From assembly GCA_033026295.1 (NCBI GenBank), contig CM065173.1, forward strand, positions 4,340,001 to 4,404,000: a DNA stretch of 64,000 bases. Direction: 5' to 3'. Shown one piece after another: positions 1 to 12,976 of this stretch (within the stretch, counting starts at the first letter, position 1; each line of letters begins with the position of its first letter). The translations under genes and the position numbers were made by a program. This DNA is from Channa striata. Its lineage: Eukaryota > Chordata > Actinopteri > Anabantiformes > Channidae. The notes beneath the pieces are model-generated. The model made no database searches. It saw only the letters and a program-made list of their open reading frames with translations, and was not told the origin of the DNA.

Positions 1-589
1 ATTTGAGGCTGTACCAGCTGTTTGAATAATTGCTTCTCAAAAGGTGTGTGATTAAACCTGGTCATGAGCGGGAACTCCAGGTGGGTTTCACGTGTCCTGT
101 CTCTAACTGACAAAGAGGTGAGGCTGGATCTTCCACTTCCCCACCGTGATAATTCAGCACTTCTCACTCGCTGATAACAGATCAGAGGATCCGGGCTGTG
201 GATTAGTGAAACACTTCTGCAGGCTCATTACCCTGTTCACTTCAGCTACCACAATCCACCAGGCCTCCATGCTTCACAGGAGCATGTATGAGTCTCTGTT
301 TACATTCTCCCTCTCATATCTGTTTACATTTACTTATCTCTGGCTGTGTTTCATTTGCTGTTGCACACTGTCGTCGGCTTCTCTGAGTGGGAATCTGTTT
401 TTCTACGTGGCTGGTTTGTACATATTTACCAGCCGGAGATGAAATCTGCACATTGGGGATCCCTGCTCACCTTTACCTTTGTGTTTGTGCTGTGATGACC
501 TCATCGAAGGCGCAGTCATGTCCCTGCAGCAGCTCTGCATGGCTTCCTTCTGTATTACACTGATCATTTCAAATAGACTCCATTTTCCA

Positions 590-905
590 TATGAAACATG
601 CCGCTGAGCGGCGACTCCCCCGACACAATTCAACACGCTTCTCCATACCGCAGCATCATGTGGCACAATTTCCCATCTCCCCCGGCTGTGTGATTGATGC
701 AGGTCAGCATGGCGCTTGGCCTCGCTGCCCGCCGGCCAACGCTGCTCATGACTCTTTCTTATCGGGGGCTAGTGCAGACAGATGCACAACATGTCGAGCC
801 TTAAGTGGACGGCCTGATTTGTTTTGCTGCTTGTCAAGTGGCCAAGCAGCATCAGCAGGGGCTGAGGCTGTTGACAAGAAGCCATAACACCCTGGATGCA
901 TCCTT
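590..905. promoter_or_regulatory. Candidate conserved non-coding element
   Basis: A non-repetitive, GC-balanced block that stands out from the AT-rich flanks. It contains TTAAGTGG at 801-808, a match to the NKX2-class homeodomain site, within GAGCCTTAAGTGGACGG. Open frames here are short and on both strands. Calling it conserved is inference from texture only. Confidence 0.3.
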
Positions 906-1124
906 TCACCAGCTTATTGATCCGCTGCTTTATTCCCAGGACTTCGAATTCATCACTCGGTCAGAGCACAGTACCAACAACAAGAGATGGTTTTTATTCT
1001 GACAGATTGATCCAAGGCCAGAGAACACACAAAGCTGGTCTTGGACAAGTGTTTTTGACATAAATGCTTGGACCACAAACGCCAAAATTTTTACTAAATT
1101 CTTATTTGTTATAGTAGCAAAAGC

Positions 1125-1245
1125 CGGTAAATTTATGTAGCAGCAAAGAAGTAGCATTAAAACATAATGCTCAAAGTACAAGTACCTCAAAACTGTACTA
1201 AAGTATAGTACTGGAGTAAATGTACTTCCATGTCTGGGTTTGATC
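1125..1245. repeat. Copy of a teleost AGTACTTGAGTA-type interspersed repeat
   Basis: Contains GTACAAGTACCTCAAAACTG, GTACTAAAGTATAGTACTGG and AGTAAATGTACTTCC. These are the recurring words of an abundant short interspersed repeat in spiny-rayed fish genomes. Weaker relatives appear near 1990-2060, 17770-17930, 27340-27660 and 48855-48885. Confidence 0.5.
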
Positions 1246-2599
1246 ACAATAAACAGTAGACCTCTGATTTTACATGTTTTATTTTACATTTTTTCAATGG
1301 AAACAATGACTATATAGTTTTAGTATATAACTATATCAACAAGCAGGTAAACCAGGGTTCAGGATCATAACGCCATCCTTATTCCGCCATCTTATTTAAC
1401 CATATTTTCTGCTGATCTCTCCCTCTATCATTAAATAGCTGCTGCTTACTGTCCTTTCTTACAAACAAACATGAAGAAACACTTAAAGTATTTGTCGTGG
1501 ACTATTTTAAGTTGTGGATTAATCCACATTTAGTGTCCAGTGAGTATTTTTGGTAACTTCAGTGCCGGTTCATGGTGATGAACATGTCATGAACGTATCA
1601 CTGATGTGTTTTAATCAGCAGCAATGCTTTGAGGTTTGTTTAACCCTCAGTCTTGCCTCTCAGGCTGCAGCCACAACCCAACCTTACAGTTGGAGGTTGT
1701 TGAAACTGGAGCTAAGAATCAATCAACTAGACAATCAAAAGAAAATTGAACAACAACTGCTTTAAGGTTCAATTAACAGATTAAATCGCAGACACGGCTA
1801 AAGCCTCTAAGATGTGATGATGTGCTGCTTGTCTTCATTGAATCTGATTGTAAAGTGAGTACGCTCTGACATTTTATAGACATGCAGAATAACCAGTTTA
1901 AAGAGAAAATAAAGAGCTTGCGTCTTACTCTCACTCTTTCCCACTATTCATCAATTCTATAAGGGATGTATTGGTAGAAAGATAAAATTAAAAAGCATGA
2001 AATGCAAATATGTACCTAGGTACAGTACTTAGGTAGATGTAATTAGTTACTCTCCTGCTGAGAATATTCAGAGGTTCAGACCAAAAGAAAATGATCTACA
2101 CTAAATAATATTTTCCTAAGAAGATGCTTGAATCCATTAACAGACACAAATAAAGCAGAAGTCTGGCCACAGCTCAAGTGTCTTTTCTCTATCAACCAGG
2201 CAGTGCATTAATCATTTGCTTCGCTTTGTCTGCATGGTAACACTTCTTTTGGAAAACAAACCCTCTCCTTCGCCCATTTCACGTCAGTTGGAGTCTTTTC
2301 CTGGAATTCAAGAAGAACAAAAAGCCTTGAATATCCCACGAGAAATAAGGAAAGGACGCCTACATCAACATTTTATTCCTCTCAGACTGTGGCTGTGAGA
2401 CGTTGGGCCCCTACACTAAAGTACTGAGGCTCCTCGTGGCCATAGATGAAGGACTGATCAAAAAACTCCCACCCACCCTTGTCTCCTTGTCCCTTCTCGC
2501 TCTGTAACCCAGATGAACATTTCCCCGCCCGTCATCCTGCAGCTCGTGGGACTCGAGTGACAGGAGAACACCCACTCCCCTCCTGCTTCCTCCTTCGAG

Positions 2600-3010
2600 A
2601 GCCACCACTGACGCAACAGCCTCTGTGATTAGAGCGAACATCCGCCCAGATCCAGCGTGTTAATCAGTGAGTAATTACCTCCTCGTGATTAGAGCTGAGG
2701 AGAAAAAGAAGAGTGCCTCAAAGAAATAGGCCCCCCACCTGAGAAGTTATTATTTTCTGGAGTGGCGAGTGAAAATGCCCCTGCAGAAACAGCTAATTAT
2801 CCGACATTAGTTCCACAAGTGCCCGCTCTCTAAGTGGAGCGACGCCGCTGTGCTCTTTGATATATGAGATGTGGTGCGTCTCTGCTGAGAGCGGAGGAAT
2901 CCCCCGGCGGAGAGCATACTTCTGCTGTCTATTAAAAGACAAGACAAGAGCTGAGATCAAAGTCGAGGAGAAGAACCCAACTCTTGTTGTTTCATTAGCA
3001 TCGTGTGATA
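2600..3010. promoter_or_regulatory. Candidate conserved non-coding element with paired GTGATTAGAGC words
   Basis: An 11-base word GTGATTAGAGC occurs twice exactly 60 bases apart (2625-2635 and 2685-2695) inside a non-repetitive block that also has GTTAATCAGTGAGTAATTACC and CAGCTAATTATCC. Clustered homeodomain-type TAAT/GATTA cores are typical of deeply conserved enhancers near developmental transcription-factor genes. Confidence 0.4.
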
Positions 3011-4579
3011 GCTGCTCGCCTTGTTACAGACGCTGAACAGTCTCTGAGAGTCAGGTGGGCTGTTTTTGAAGGTCAGTGGGGGTCAGGTGGAGGGTAAATG
3101 CTGTAACAAGCAAGTAACGCCATGCCCAAACCATCACAGACATCACAGGAAGTCAAATCCAGCCCCTGAACCATACCGTATAAACACAACTCTGCAACAA
3201 CACTAATAATTTATAAAATAATAATAATGATTATTATTATATTGTTTCATTCAGCCATAAGCACAGGCCCCTGATTACTGAGGTGAAAGACAAACAACAA
3301 ATCTGTGCACGTTTTGTTGGTGAATAGGTTTCATCACACCCGGACCTGTTATTGCTACAAAGTTACCGATACTACTTTTAACGTATGATATTACGTACAA
3401 TATGATATAATACACAGAATGAACTTCACTCTCAGTTCCTAAAATACTTTTAAAAAGTTTGTTTTCTGTTTCAGCGTCTTTTAAACATTTAATCAGAAGA
3501 GCTTCTTTAGTTCTGAATGATTCAGAGGAAGGTATTTCAGGTATTTCCAGTATTCGGAATGCTTCAAAACTTCAGGATTCACAACAGCTGCTACATTTTG
3601 AGTATGACCTTAATGCTTTTATCCCCCAAAAACAGGGCTTCATCATTTCTCTCTTATATTTTAAGTGATTTCATTACTGAGCTCTTTACATCTAACAACA
3701 AACTGCACATCCCTCACTCCTGCAAGCTTCTCTGCATATGCCCAGAGAATATATTATAGCCCTGTTCTGCACTGATTCACATGCACAGATATTTTTAAGG
3801 CCATGCAACAAAATGGTTTGATAAAATGCACAACTCACACACGGTTGATAAAGTTCTGATGTCTTCTTTATATCTTGTGTTACAAGACATAACTGTGCCA
3901 AGTCCGTCACTGAAACAAATGTTTAAAGGTATGTAAAACTGTAAAATATAATTTGTTTAAAGTTAGAAATATGACTCAAAGGGCTGCCTCACACTTCAAG
4001 TCAAAAAATTTTATGTCTTTTAACAAAGTAAATGCTATTCAGATTAAATACCGGATATCTGCAGATCCCATGATAAACTTCATTCCAGAATAAAACGTTC
4101 ATGTTAAATTGTGGTGGGTGGGAACTGAACTGTGTGAATTAGTTTGCTAATTCATGCTAATATAAATTTAAACTATAAGCTGATTTCACTGTATAATCAG
4201 GACATATACTGCTATTAAAAGTAATAGTACTCAGAGCAGAGCGATGTCAGGATTCATCTGCTGATTATTTTCTTGATGATTCAGTTTTATTGGTTGTTGC
4301 AAAATTCTGAAAACTAATGAGAATATCACAGTAGCAGTAATTTGGAACTGAATTTTCTTCACGGAATCTAAAGAAAAAGCATAAAATCCTTAAATATGAA
4401 AAACAAAAATTTTTGAGAAAGTCTAAACATCAGCCAGATCAGCCTTAAACTGTTGAATCCTGTGGTCAAAATAGGGAGAGTATTTTAAGGTCTCATAGAG
4501 ATTAATTTAAATACTGAATTTACACACACATCTATAACATATTTATTATGATTTTTCTTACCTCTGACTTTATGCTGTC

Positions 4580-4795
4580 CCCTCACATGCTATTTAAGGG
4601 CCTGAGCTGCCTGTCAATCACAGTTTAAACTTCATGAAATTTCTATGAGCATCGATTGCAGCAGACACGAGTGGAGAAGGGGGAGGGTGGCGGAGGGGGG
4701 GGCTGGGTGAGGGGGGTGTTAGTGACTCCCCTGATTGATCAAGTGTCTTGCTTTGAATCTGTCTCCTGGCTTCAGCCTCTCTGCTCTGAACGGTT
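4580..4795. promoter_or_regulatory. Candidate regulatory block with a canonical PBX/PREP-type site
   Basis: CTGTCAATCA at 4611-4620 is the reverse complement of TGATTGACAG, the classical composite PBX-MEIS/PREP site. A second block at 4725-4790 has CCTGATTGATCAAG. Between them is a G-rich stretch (4678-4720). No coding potential. Confidence 0.38.
4678..4720 (+). other. G-rich tract, potential G-quadruplex
   Basis: Several runs of three or more G (GGGGGAGGG, GAGGGGGGGG, GGGTGAGGGGGG) lie within 43 bases on the plus strand, so a four-stranded structure is possible. It lies between two candidate transcription-factor-site blocks. Confidence 0.4.
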
Positions 4796-7154
4796 TGACA
4801 CGTTGCAAAGTGAAGCGGCTGCTGTGAACAAATAACAGGTGTGACTGAGGCTTAAAATACAGGTGTAAGGCTTCAAATCACAGATAATGTCTTTAAAAGG
4901 TTCTTTCAAACATCTGTCGGTTTTATTTGGGGCATCGGACATATGTAAGCTTCAACACAGCATCTTGAACAAGGATGTTTTGATTCAGGTGGCATGATTA
5001 TTAAAAGTTCGACACAAAACTTCAGAGTTCAGTAAAGAAAGAATCTGATCTGATTTTTTTATAGGATACGAGAATAACATAAATATTGTATATCCAAATA
5101 AGTCCAGGCCCCAATCATCAGCAAATATGTAATTACAGATCTAATTTGTTCTTCCAGATTCCATGTCTAAACTGTATTAAATGATATGTCAGAACCAAAA
5201 CAAACTTTTATCCAAAACACTTAGCACTTTTGTTTGTACCAAGAAAGAAAAACACTGAAGAGATGCGTTGCATCGCTTGGCAGCACCTAGTGTCAGTAGT
5301 AGTGCCAAAATACGTCGACACCCACTCTTCACCTGAGATGTTTAGATAATTATTTAAATAAGGTATTTTTGCAATTTTTAAACTGAATTTACTTATGTGG
5401 TGTTTTATTAGTTCTTTTTCCACAGTTTCCAAACGTTTTTTCCAGTAATACACAGAGTTGTATCATCAGCAAATAATGAGCCACATTATTGTCTTGCAGA
5501 CTTACTATATTATTCATGTACAAAATTAAAAGATATCTGGCCTTGAAACACCTCTGGATCACCATGGAGGGGCTGGAAATGTTTCTGGGGTTCTCTGGAG
5601 GAACTTGCTAAACCTCCTCCAACCTACGACTGTACAAGTGAAGGATGATGTATAGGTGGAGCTTCATTTGGAAAAAGCCAGCGTGTTGCCTGCTAAAGCT
5701 GCTGTCACAGTGACATCTTCAGAGCTCTCGGCCTCTATGTTCTCAGCTTCCTGTGAACGTACGAGGCCGAGCTGCAGCAACGATCAGTGCCACTGGAAAC
5801 ACAATGAAGCACTTTTTGTCTTTCCACCCCCGACACACACATGGAAAGCATTAGCAGATTATTCCATGAAGGTCTGCTAAAGGTCTTGTGAACATGTAAC
5901 TGAGACGCGGGAGTTAAACTGCTATAGATTTCTGGAGGAGAGGTGGAGGTTACCTCTCCTGCTCTCGACACATATGAAGCACGGTTCACTAATTGACTTC
6001 TGAATTTTTATTGTTTAATTACTGTCACAGTAACACATGGAGGTAATTATCTGTAACCGGCTCAGGATCAGTTTCCACCTACACTGAGGAGGAGAACCAA
6101 CACACATCATTTTCAGGCTTTTATGGCTCCACTCAGGATGACGTTCGAGGAAAATGACTGAAAACATAATTCACAGTTTAATGTTTTATTGAGGATCACA
6201 CTGACATGTTTCAGCAAGGGAAATGTCAGTTTTCTATCCTGGTTTCTTTCTTTCAGTTTGACTTTAAAACAAAAGTCCAAATAAGTCATCTGCCTGCTGC
6301 TTAGTATTAGTTATGTCAGTGTTGTAAGTAAAAGCATTACATTACATATTGTGGCTGTTAAATTCTGGTTGAGCATTGTTTTCTTTTCTTTTCTTTTTTT
6401 ATGTTTTTTAATTCATTTATTTAATTATAATATCATTATAACTAATTTCCTAAAAACATATGTATAATGAGATGGTACTTAATGGCATTTTGCATGGCAT
6501 CTTTTTCAGCAGAAGAAAAAAAAATTTGTTTTCAGACTAGAAACTTTGCTCATTTGCTCCTCTAAACATGGTCTAAATCTAAGAAGAGACTGATCTGCTC
6601 ACACTATAAATTTCCACATTGTGATATGGAGTCACAGGGAATGCAAAGAGACTATTTGTAGGTGCTGGTAGTAAAACCTGGTTAAGTTCAGCAAAAAAGT
6701 GAAAACAACACTGTGTAAAATGAGAACCAACACAAAAGTGACCTTTTCATCCACTTAAATCCAGTGGAAACTGTACAACTGTAGTTATTTCAGACATCAA
6801 GTCACATTTATCTGTAGAGCTGCTTAATCTCAGTGACAGTCCCAGGGGGAAGTAAACACCCACGACAATGAGGCCAGGACGGACACCGCCAAACTGTTCT
6901 CATCTGAATCAGAGAATCATACGAAAAATGACAGACACCCCATAACATTGAGACCTGTGCACCTTCTGACTGCATTTTTAGAAACTTAAAATAATTGACC
7001 TCAGAGCTCCATGGATGGATGACTGAACCAGAGAGGTCAATGGTTCCCTGGACCAGAGCCTCTGAAAGTCACAGAGCTCCATAAAAACACAGCAAAAGAG
7101 CACATGAGCCACATGGCGATAGACAGCAAGCACAAAATGATGCAGGACAGTTAT

Positions 7155-7206
7155 GAGACTACACAATTTCCTCCTGGGATTAATAAAGTTGTTTATATCT
7201 TGAATC
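7155..7206 (+). mobile_element. Fish LINE 3'-tail-like fragment
   Basis: CAATTTCCTCCTGGGATTAA followed by TAAAGTTGTTTATATC matches the general form of the 3' end of common fish non-LTR retrotransposons (AATTTCCCC..GGGATNAATAAAGT). Only the tail is recognisable, as is usual for 5'-truncated LINE copies. Confidence 0.4.
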
Positions 7207-8439
7207 TCAAAATGTGTTTTTGTGGCTAAAAATAACCTGAGATTTAAACCAATAAACATTTTCATCAAAAGACTAAATCAAAATCAGGTGCCAACATTAA
7301 CATTCCAGTTTGTTTATTGCTATATTTAGTACATTATCATGTGCTCGATGTCCCATAACCTCCTCCAGCTAAATGAAAAATCAAATAATTAAATTTGGCA
7401 CATGTTTGCTACACAAGTTCTCACCCCAGCAGCCAGGAATCTGAGTCTCGTTCCATAAACAAGTGTTGTTCCAAATGTTTCCTCCCACTGACGATCATCT
7501 GAACATGCAGGTCCTTCCTCCATCACACTGACCGTTATAGCACATTTATATCACCACGCATAGACAAATGTAACTTTCTGTAATCAGTGTTTAACATCTC
7601 AGCCCTGCAGCTCCCAGACTCAGCTCCATTTAGGCCTCAATTCATTGCCGTCAAATTCTGTGAGAGGTTTGTTTGTTCTATTCTTTCATTTCAGAGCAAA
7701 GTCAGACAAAACCTGAATAATTTAAAAATTAAATAGTGTATGATAGTGTATTTTAAAATATCACCTTTCAGTTTCAGTCTAGAACCACCGAAAAGTGCCA
7801 ACATCTGTGGGCCTGACTTTTTCATAAATGAAGAGAAGGTACAGATACTTTTTACAGAGCAGCTGCAAGAGCCAATAGCAAAGCAGTATTAAATGATATA
7901 ACACAACAATGTTTACGTCCCACATTGTGAAAAACATCACTTCCTGTGTCTGGCCTGAAGGCTAATGAGGCCGAGCTCCATCAGCTTTATTTTACCACCA
8001 TCCGTTCTCACTCTCACATACAACCTCATCCATCGTTACCAATCATCCACAACGCTGCAGCCACACCTCTGTTCCCATCAGCAAGGTGGAGAGTTGGGGG
8101 GGTGGGGATGGGGGCTTCAGGCGTGTTGAGGGTTGCCAGACTTAACCCCCAGAAACCCCCAAAGGCAAAGGAAACAAGCCGTCCACCCTCCACCACACAT
8201 CAGTCCATCCTGAGCCAAACTCCTACTGAAAGCAAAGGTTCAGGAGAAAATGAGCCAGAATTTGTGAGCATAGCTCTGTCTGTGTTACTGGTTATAGTGG
8301 AACCAGTCTGGTTCAGACTGGACACACTGTCATTTTCTCCTGGAGGGGAAATGGAGTCGACACCAGTAATCTGATCTCTTCAGTAAAAATCCATATTCTC
8401 CTTCTGTCTGCTTAAACTACATTGCATTTTTGCTCATGC

Positions 8440-8610
8440 TCTCTCCCATTTTTCATCCTCTTTTGCACTTTTACACGCCTCCATCACTGCTTCCTACATC
8501 ATATCCTCCTCCTCTTCCTCTTCTTCTGTCTTTCCTTGTCATCTGACTCTGACTTCATCTTAGTTTCTCTTTCACCCTCCTCCTCTTTCTTCCCCCCCTG
8601 TTCTCCCTCT
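8440..8610 (+). repeat. Pyrimidine-rich low-complexity tract
   Basis: Long runs of C and T (CTCCTCCTCTTCCTCTTCTT and similar) with few purines. Open frames across it are low-complexity (Phe/Leu/Ser on plus, Arg/Lys/Glu on minus) and not coding. Confidence 0.7.
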
Positions 8611-9629
8611 CCGGGGCTGCAGATCCCCAGGTGCAGCTGCAGGAGGAGGGAGGTGCAGGGGTTGAAATTAATGAGAGGAGCCTGGAGGTATTGACTTTCC
8701 TGGGAAAACACAGCTCTCTAAAAATCAGTGGCCGAGCGCCGCAATAACTCAGCACCCATCGATCCCACAACATCACCCCTCCTCCCCCACCTCCTCCTTC
8801 TCTCCCCCTCAACAGGCTGCATTGATTCGTGCATTACAAGCTCTGGGGCCGCTGGTGTAGACCCAGCAGCACCACCCGACTCATCCAACACCAACAGCTG
8901 AGCTGAGAGGATGATGAAACCTACAGACGAAAAAAACTGCAAAATACAAGAAAATACAAAACTTGAGAAACAAAAAAGTAGGAAATCTGAAAAAACTAAA
9001 ATTACAAAAAAAGACAAAGCTACAAATCAAACAGACCCCCAATACAAAGCTACAGAAGCAAAAAATGAAAATTCTAAGCAATAAAATCTGCATCATCCAG
9101 CTGAAATTTTTGGTCACTATGGCCAATTGAAAAAAAACTGTGATTTCAACAAGGCATCAGTGGAGAAAAGAAAGGAAATTGTGTTTTTCTTGACATGAGC
9201 ACGTGGACAAGCTGTTCCAGCATCATGTATTTGCACATTCTAAAGACATAATTTGTTCCTAGCTCAGATGATTAGAAACAGGCTGGTCTCAGGTGCAGAA
9301 AACTGCAGGAGGAATCACACTAACTTCTTGTCATTCTGCTCACTGTTTCTTGCCTTTGGCCAGTTTTTCAGAGCGAAGCCTCAGGATCAAATCCTGAAGC
9401 CGCTTTAAGCTGCAGAGAGGAAGAGAGGGGGAAAGTCTGGGAAAACACTAGGCGCTCAGTGCTCGTCACTTCACCTTCAGCTGCACCTCCACACTGGGAA
9501 GGGCACATTCACCATCACGGATTAGACAGAAACGCCCCTCTGTTATTGGCTAGCAGTGTGTGCAATAGTTCAGGTCAACAACTTAACTTCTAAAATGCAA
9601 CTCATGTCATGCTGCAACCAACTTTACGC

Positions 9630-9910
9630 CTCGAGGACCTCCAGCAACCTGGTAAAAGTCTCAGGAGGCACCAGTTCCTCCTGGAACCTCCATAAGGACC
9701 ACTGTAAAGCCAATAAGAACCATGGGAACATTGTAACAAACCTCTAGGCCGCTAAAACAAAATCACCTTACAAACCCTGGAAGTGTTCTGAATGAGAACC
9801 TACAGGAGCCCAACAACCTCCATAAGAAAAACCAACTCCTCTGGAACCTCCTTAACAATCTGAAATATAGTGTAAACCGTTTAAGACCCCTTCAATCACT
9901 GCTGCAACCT
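9630..9910 (+). repeat. Degenerate AACCTCC-type tandem array
   Basis: The words CTGGAACCTCC, CAACCTCCATAAG, GGAACCTCCTTAAC and GCAACCT recur at irregular 20-60 base spacing. This suggests an old minisatellite with a unit near 25-35 bases that has diverged beyond clean periodicity. Confidence 0.45.
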
Positions 9911-11077
9911 ATTCAGTGACCCCTGAAACCTTTTCAAAAATAATGTGAAGTAAAAGTAACTGCTCAGGAACGTCTAGAACGATTCACAGACCCTGGGAAC
10001 TCTGCTGCATTACTGATACAGAGTTCAGTTATAAAGAACCATGACTGTGTAGCAGTCGGGCAGTGAACAAGTAGCTGTGTCTAACCAACCCTTAAGGAAG
10101 GGCTGGTTTTTAGAGACTGATACGCCGGTTCCCGACTCGGCAGCAGTTTTTTTTTAAGATTTCCTTTTAGTTTAGTCACCTAAAATAAACATCTACTGTT
10201 AGTGGAACTCGTCACAATGAGAGCTTCTGTGGTGCTGTACAAACGCTCAACTAGTTTGATCTTGTCTTCTGAAAATAAAGACTTTTAATAAAATCTGGAT
10301 TCGTTCTTCCTACAACGAAACTGTTCCCTCTGTGTTGTTGTTGAGTGTTTTCAGGTGCGAGTGTGTGTGCATTTATGTTGTGTTTGCCGGGAATAAAAAC
10401 AAAGAGGATTTCTCCCGCAGACGTGTGAGTGTAAACTCCTGAAGAAAACGACATCAGCAGGAGAGTGATGCTTCAATTATCCACAGCTCGGCTGTTTAGG
10501 ATTTAAAAGCTCATCTCACATGCATGAACACAACTGCTGGCACGATGAGCACGCTCCGCAAACTGACGCGTTCTCACTCCTAAAATATGGACACGCGAAT
10601 CAGATGAACCAGCGGCATGTGTGCACAATATGGCCGCTGCTGGTTTGGCAGGTGGAGCAGGGAGAAGAAGAAACTGTTTGACGGTCTGATGCAGCCACCT
10701 GTCGAGGTTCAGCCTTGCGATGCCTTCAGGGACACGCGTTTTTTTTTGTTGTTTTCTATCGATCACGTTGGAGTCAGAGGTTCCTTTCTCAAGGTTGTGG
10801 AATCTGTTGTTGAAACTCACAAACCATGAACCCAGACATTTAAAGGACCAGCCTGAAGATTTTTTTTAGGTCCACTTACTACAGGTTTACATGTCTGCAG
10901 GTTATTGACTGTTGGTTTTATGTTTTTATTTAAAAATTTGCTCCTAACCTGGTTTTGATTTTTAAAAACATTTATAATTGTAATAAAACATCCTCAAGAT
11001 TCCGTTTTTTGTAAAGTCTCAGCAACATCGATTTAGACTACAGTTATATATACAGCAATGGAAGTACATATAGATAG

Positions 11078-11129
11078 TAACGGATAGATAGTGTAGTAAA
11101 CAATCATTTACTACACTATCTATACGTTA
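11078..11129. repeat. Near-perfect inverted repeat (17 + 5 bp arms, 6-base loop)
   Basis: ATAGATAGTGTAGTAAA at 11084-11100 is exactly inverted as TTTACTACACTATCTAT at 11107-11123 around the loop CAATCA. After one mismatch TAACG (11078-11082) pairs with CGTTA (11125-11129). It could be a hairpin in RNA from either strand, a cruciform, or the core of an old palindromic element. No function is evident. Confidence 0.85.
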
Positions 11130-11439
11130 TTTTTTAAGATCAGAACACCAGAAAAAAAATTCAGATTGCATCACCTTTTCAATGGCCAATCTTTTAAAAA
11201 ATGAAATAAAATAAAATTTAAAAAACACTTTATACAGTTTTTCCAGGACGTTTCTGTTTACTGATGCTTTTTCTTTTAACCTACAGCACTTCTTATCTGA
11301 TCATATATCCTAACACACTTGGTTCTTGGGGTAAAGACATGAAGGTTAAACTCCTGCAGGTCCTTGCTGCGTTTCTGAGGAGAACAACAGGCTCTATTCA
11401 CAACACACCTCCACACAAAAGCACATCTCGCTGCTTGTG

Positions 11440-11660
11440 TCAGTCCTATCTGTAAATGGGATCACAGATTAGCATTGCAAAAGGAGGCGGAGGCCGGACC
11501 GTCCATTGTGAGCGTCTCACTCTCTTCCCTTCTCAGCGCCTCCAACAAAGACGAGAGCGGGTGGAAGGAAGCGGTGATAAACTGGTGTTAAACAGAAAGC
11601 AGGAACACGCTCGCCTCTTTCATGGCCCGACGCAATGACATTTAGTTATCACACTAAACA
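11440..11660. promoter_or_regulatory. Candidate conserved non-coding element
   Basis: A non-repetitive, relatively GC-rich block (GGAGGCGGAGGCCGGACCG, GATTAGCATTGCAAAAGG) in AT-rich flanks. Short open frames only. Conservation is inferred, not seen. Confidence 0.25.
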
Positions 11661-12976
11661 GCCTTCCATCTGACCTTTCTGCTACTTTGAATGACATCTG
11701 GATATTCTGATGGAATAATCAAGGACAGTAAAAGCACTGATTTAAGAGACAGATAACGAGTCATTGGCATGTTAACTTGTGCTCAGGCTTTGTGATGATC
11801 TGTCAAAGTTTCAGTACTGTGTCAGGGATTCTTCATGAAGCCTAATTTACTGGGCTAATGTACTGAAAACGCCTCACAACTCCCCACTTGAAGAGGCTCA
11901 AGTTTTTAAGGGAATAACTCTGACATTATGTGGGGGATAGGTGAGCCAGTTTGCTGAAGGGCAAATTACGCACATTATATCCTCTGCAAGTGAGGGTCTC
12001 TAGGTAAAGGTTAAATAGAAATAACCAAAAACCCCAAGTCTGGACAGTGTACTGAAGAGGATGGGACTGACACCCCTTCACCATCAGCATGCAGAAAACT
12101 GTTTACAGTGTATAACAAACCTGATCCTGGTTGGCATCAACAGGACTCGGGTCTAAAGATTTTAAACCTTTCCTTACAGCTCCTCCTTGGTCCCAGAGAG
12201 AGTTGCAGCACAAAACAGCACAAAACTATTTTTCCAAAATTGAAATTCAGTTGAAACCTGAAGAACTTCCAAAAGTTTCCTAAAGATTTCAAACGTGTCA
12301 GGCTGAAGTTTAGGTAAACGAATGTAAAATGATAAAGAATATTTCCATTTTGTTGGTGTAGAAACAGAAGGTACAAGGGTCACAAAATTGCAAATACAAC
12401 TTCATACTACAAAGTTGTAGCAACTTTGTACTGTACTTCTCCAAACCTCAACCTTTAACAAATAAAAGTGATTTATTTAGTAATAAGGAATGAAGTACAT
12501 AAAAGCAGAGTTGTTTTTCTGTGTACTGCACTTCTGTTCAGAGCAGAACATAGTTTGACCTGAAGAAAAACGGATTACAACTCATAAGCGCATACATCAC
12601 ATATTTGATAAAACTAGAGACCATATTAAGTATTAAACTTGTGATGACATTTAATCTGATTTATCAATAAGAAAAAAAAATCTACTGAGCACAAAACTAC
12701 AAACAATATCACCCCAAATTATGCAGCAGAGGTCTATTAAGAAATTTAAATCCCAAGTCTACGATCCACCTAATGGCGAACTGTACAAAAACGGGCAAAG
12801 GTAACAGTAAGAGAATATCGGTTCCCTGAGATCTGAAGAAAACATCTGCCGCAATAAATACTGCTGAAAATGTATTTGTCCCTTGAAATCTTGCAGATTC
12901 AGATCTTCTACAAATCAGACCAGTGCATTTTCTTATGAACAGTAACAGGCATCGTTGTGTTACTCGTTGCTCTTAC

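Larger units (their letters stand above)
1..12976 (-). other. ebf3: Intron 3' of EBF exon D (incomplete, at least 12.9 kb)
   Basis: Non-coding sequence from the GTAAGAGC donor of exon D to the left edge. I found no HLH exon (ALNEPTIDYGFQ..., RAADLVEALYG...) on the minus strand. It contains candidate regulatory blocks near 590-900, 2600-3010, 4580-4790 and 11440-11660, a copy of a teleost interspersed repeat near 1125-1245, a pyrimidine-rich tract at 8440-8610, an A-rich low-complexity stretch at 8925-9080, a degenerate AACCTCC array at 9630-9910 and a hairpin at 11078-11129. In 3011-4560, 4800-7150, 7210-8400, 10000-11000 and 11700-12950 I see AT-rich intronic DNA and nothing I can name. Confidence 0.85.

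Noticed and set aside
7946..8374. 142-codon plus-strand frame (MSGLKANEAELHQ...)
   Set aside because: No domain, no supporting splice sites, composition drifts along the frame; treated as chance.
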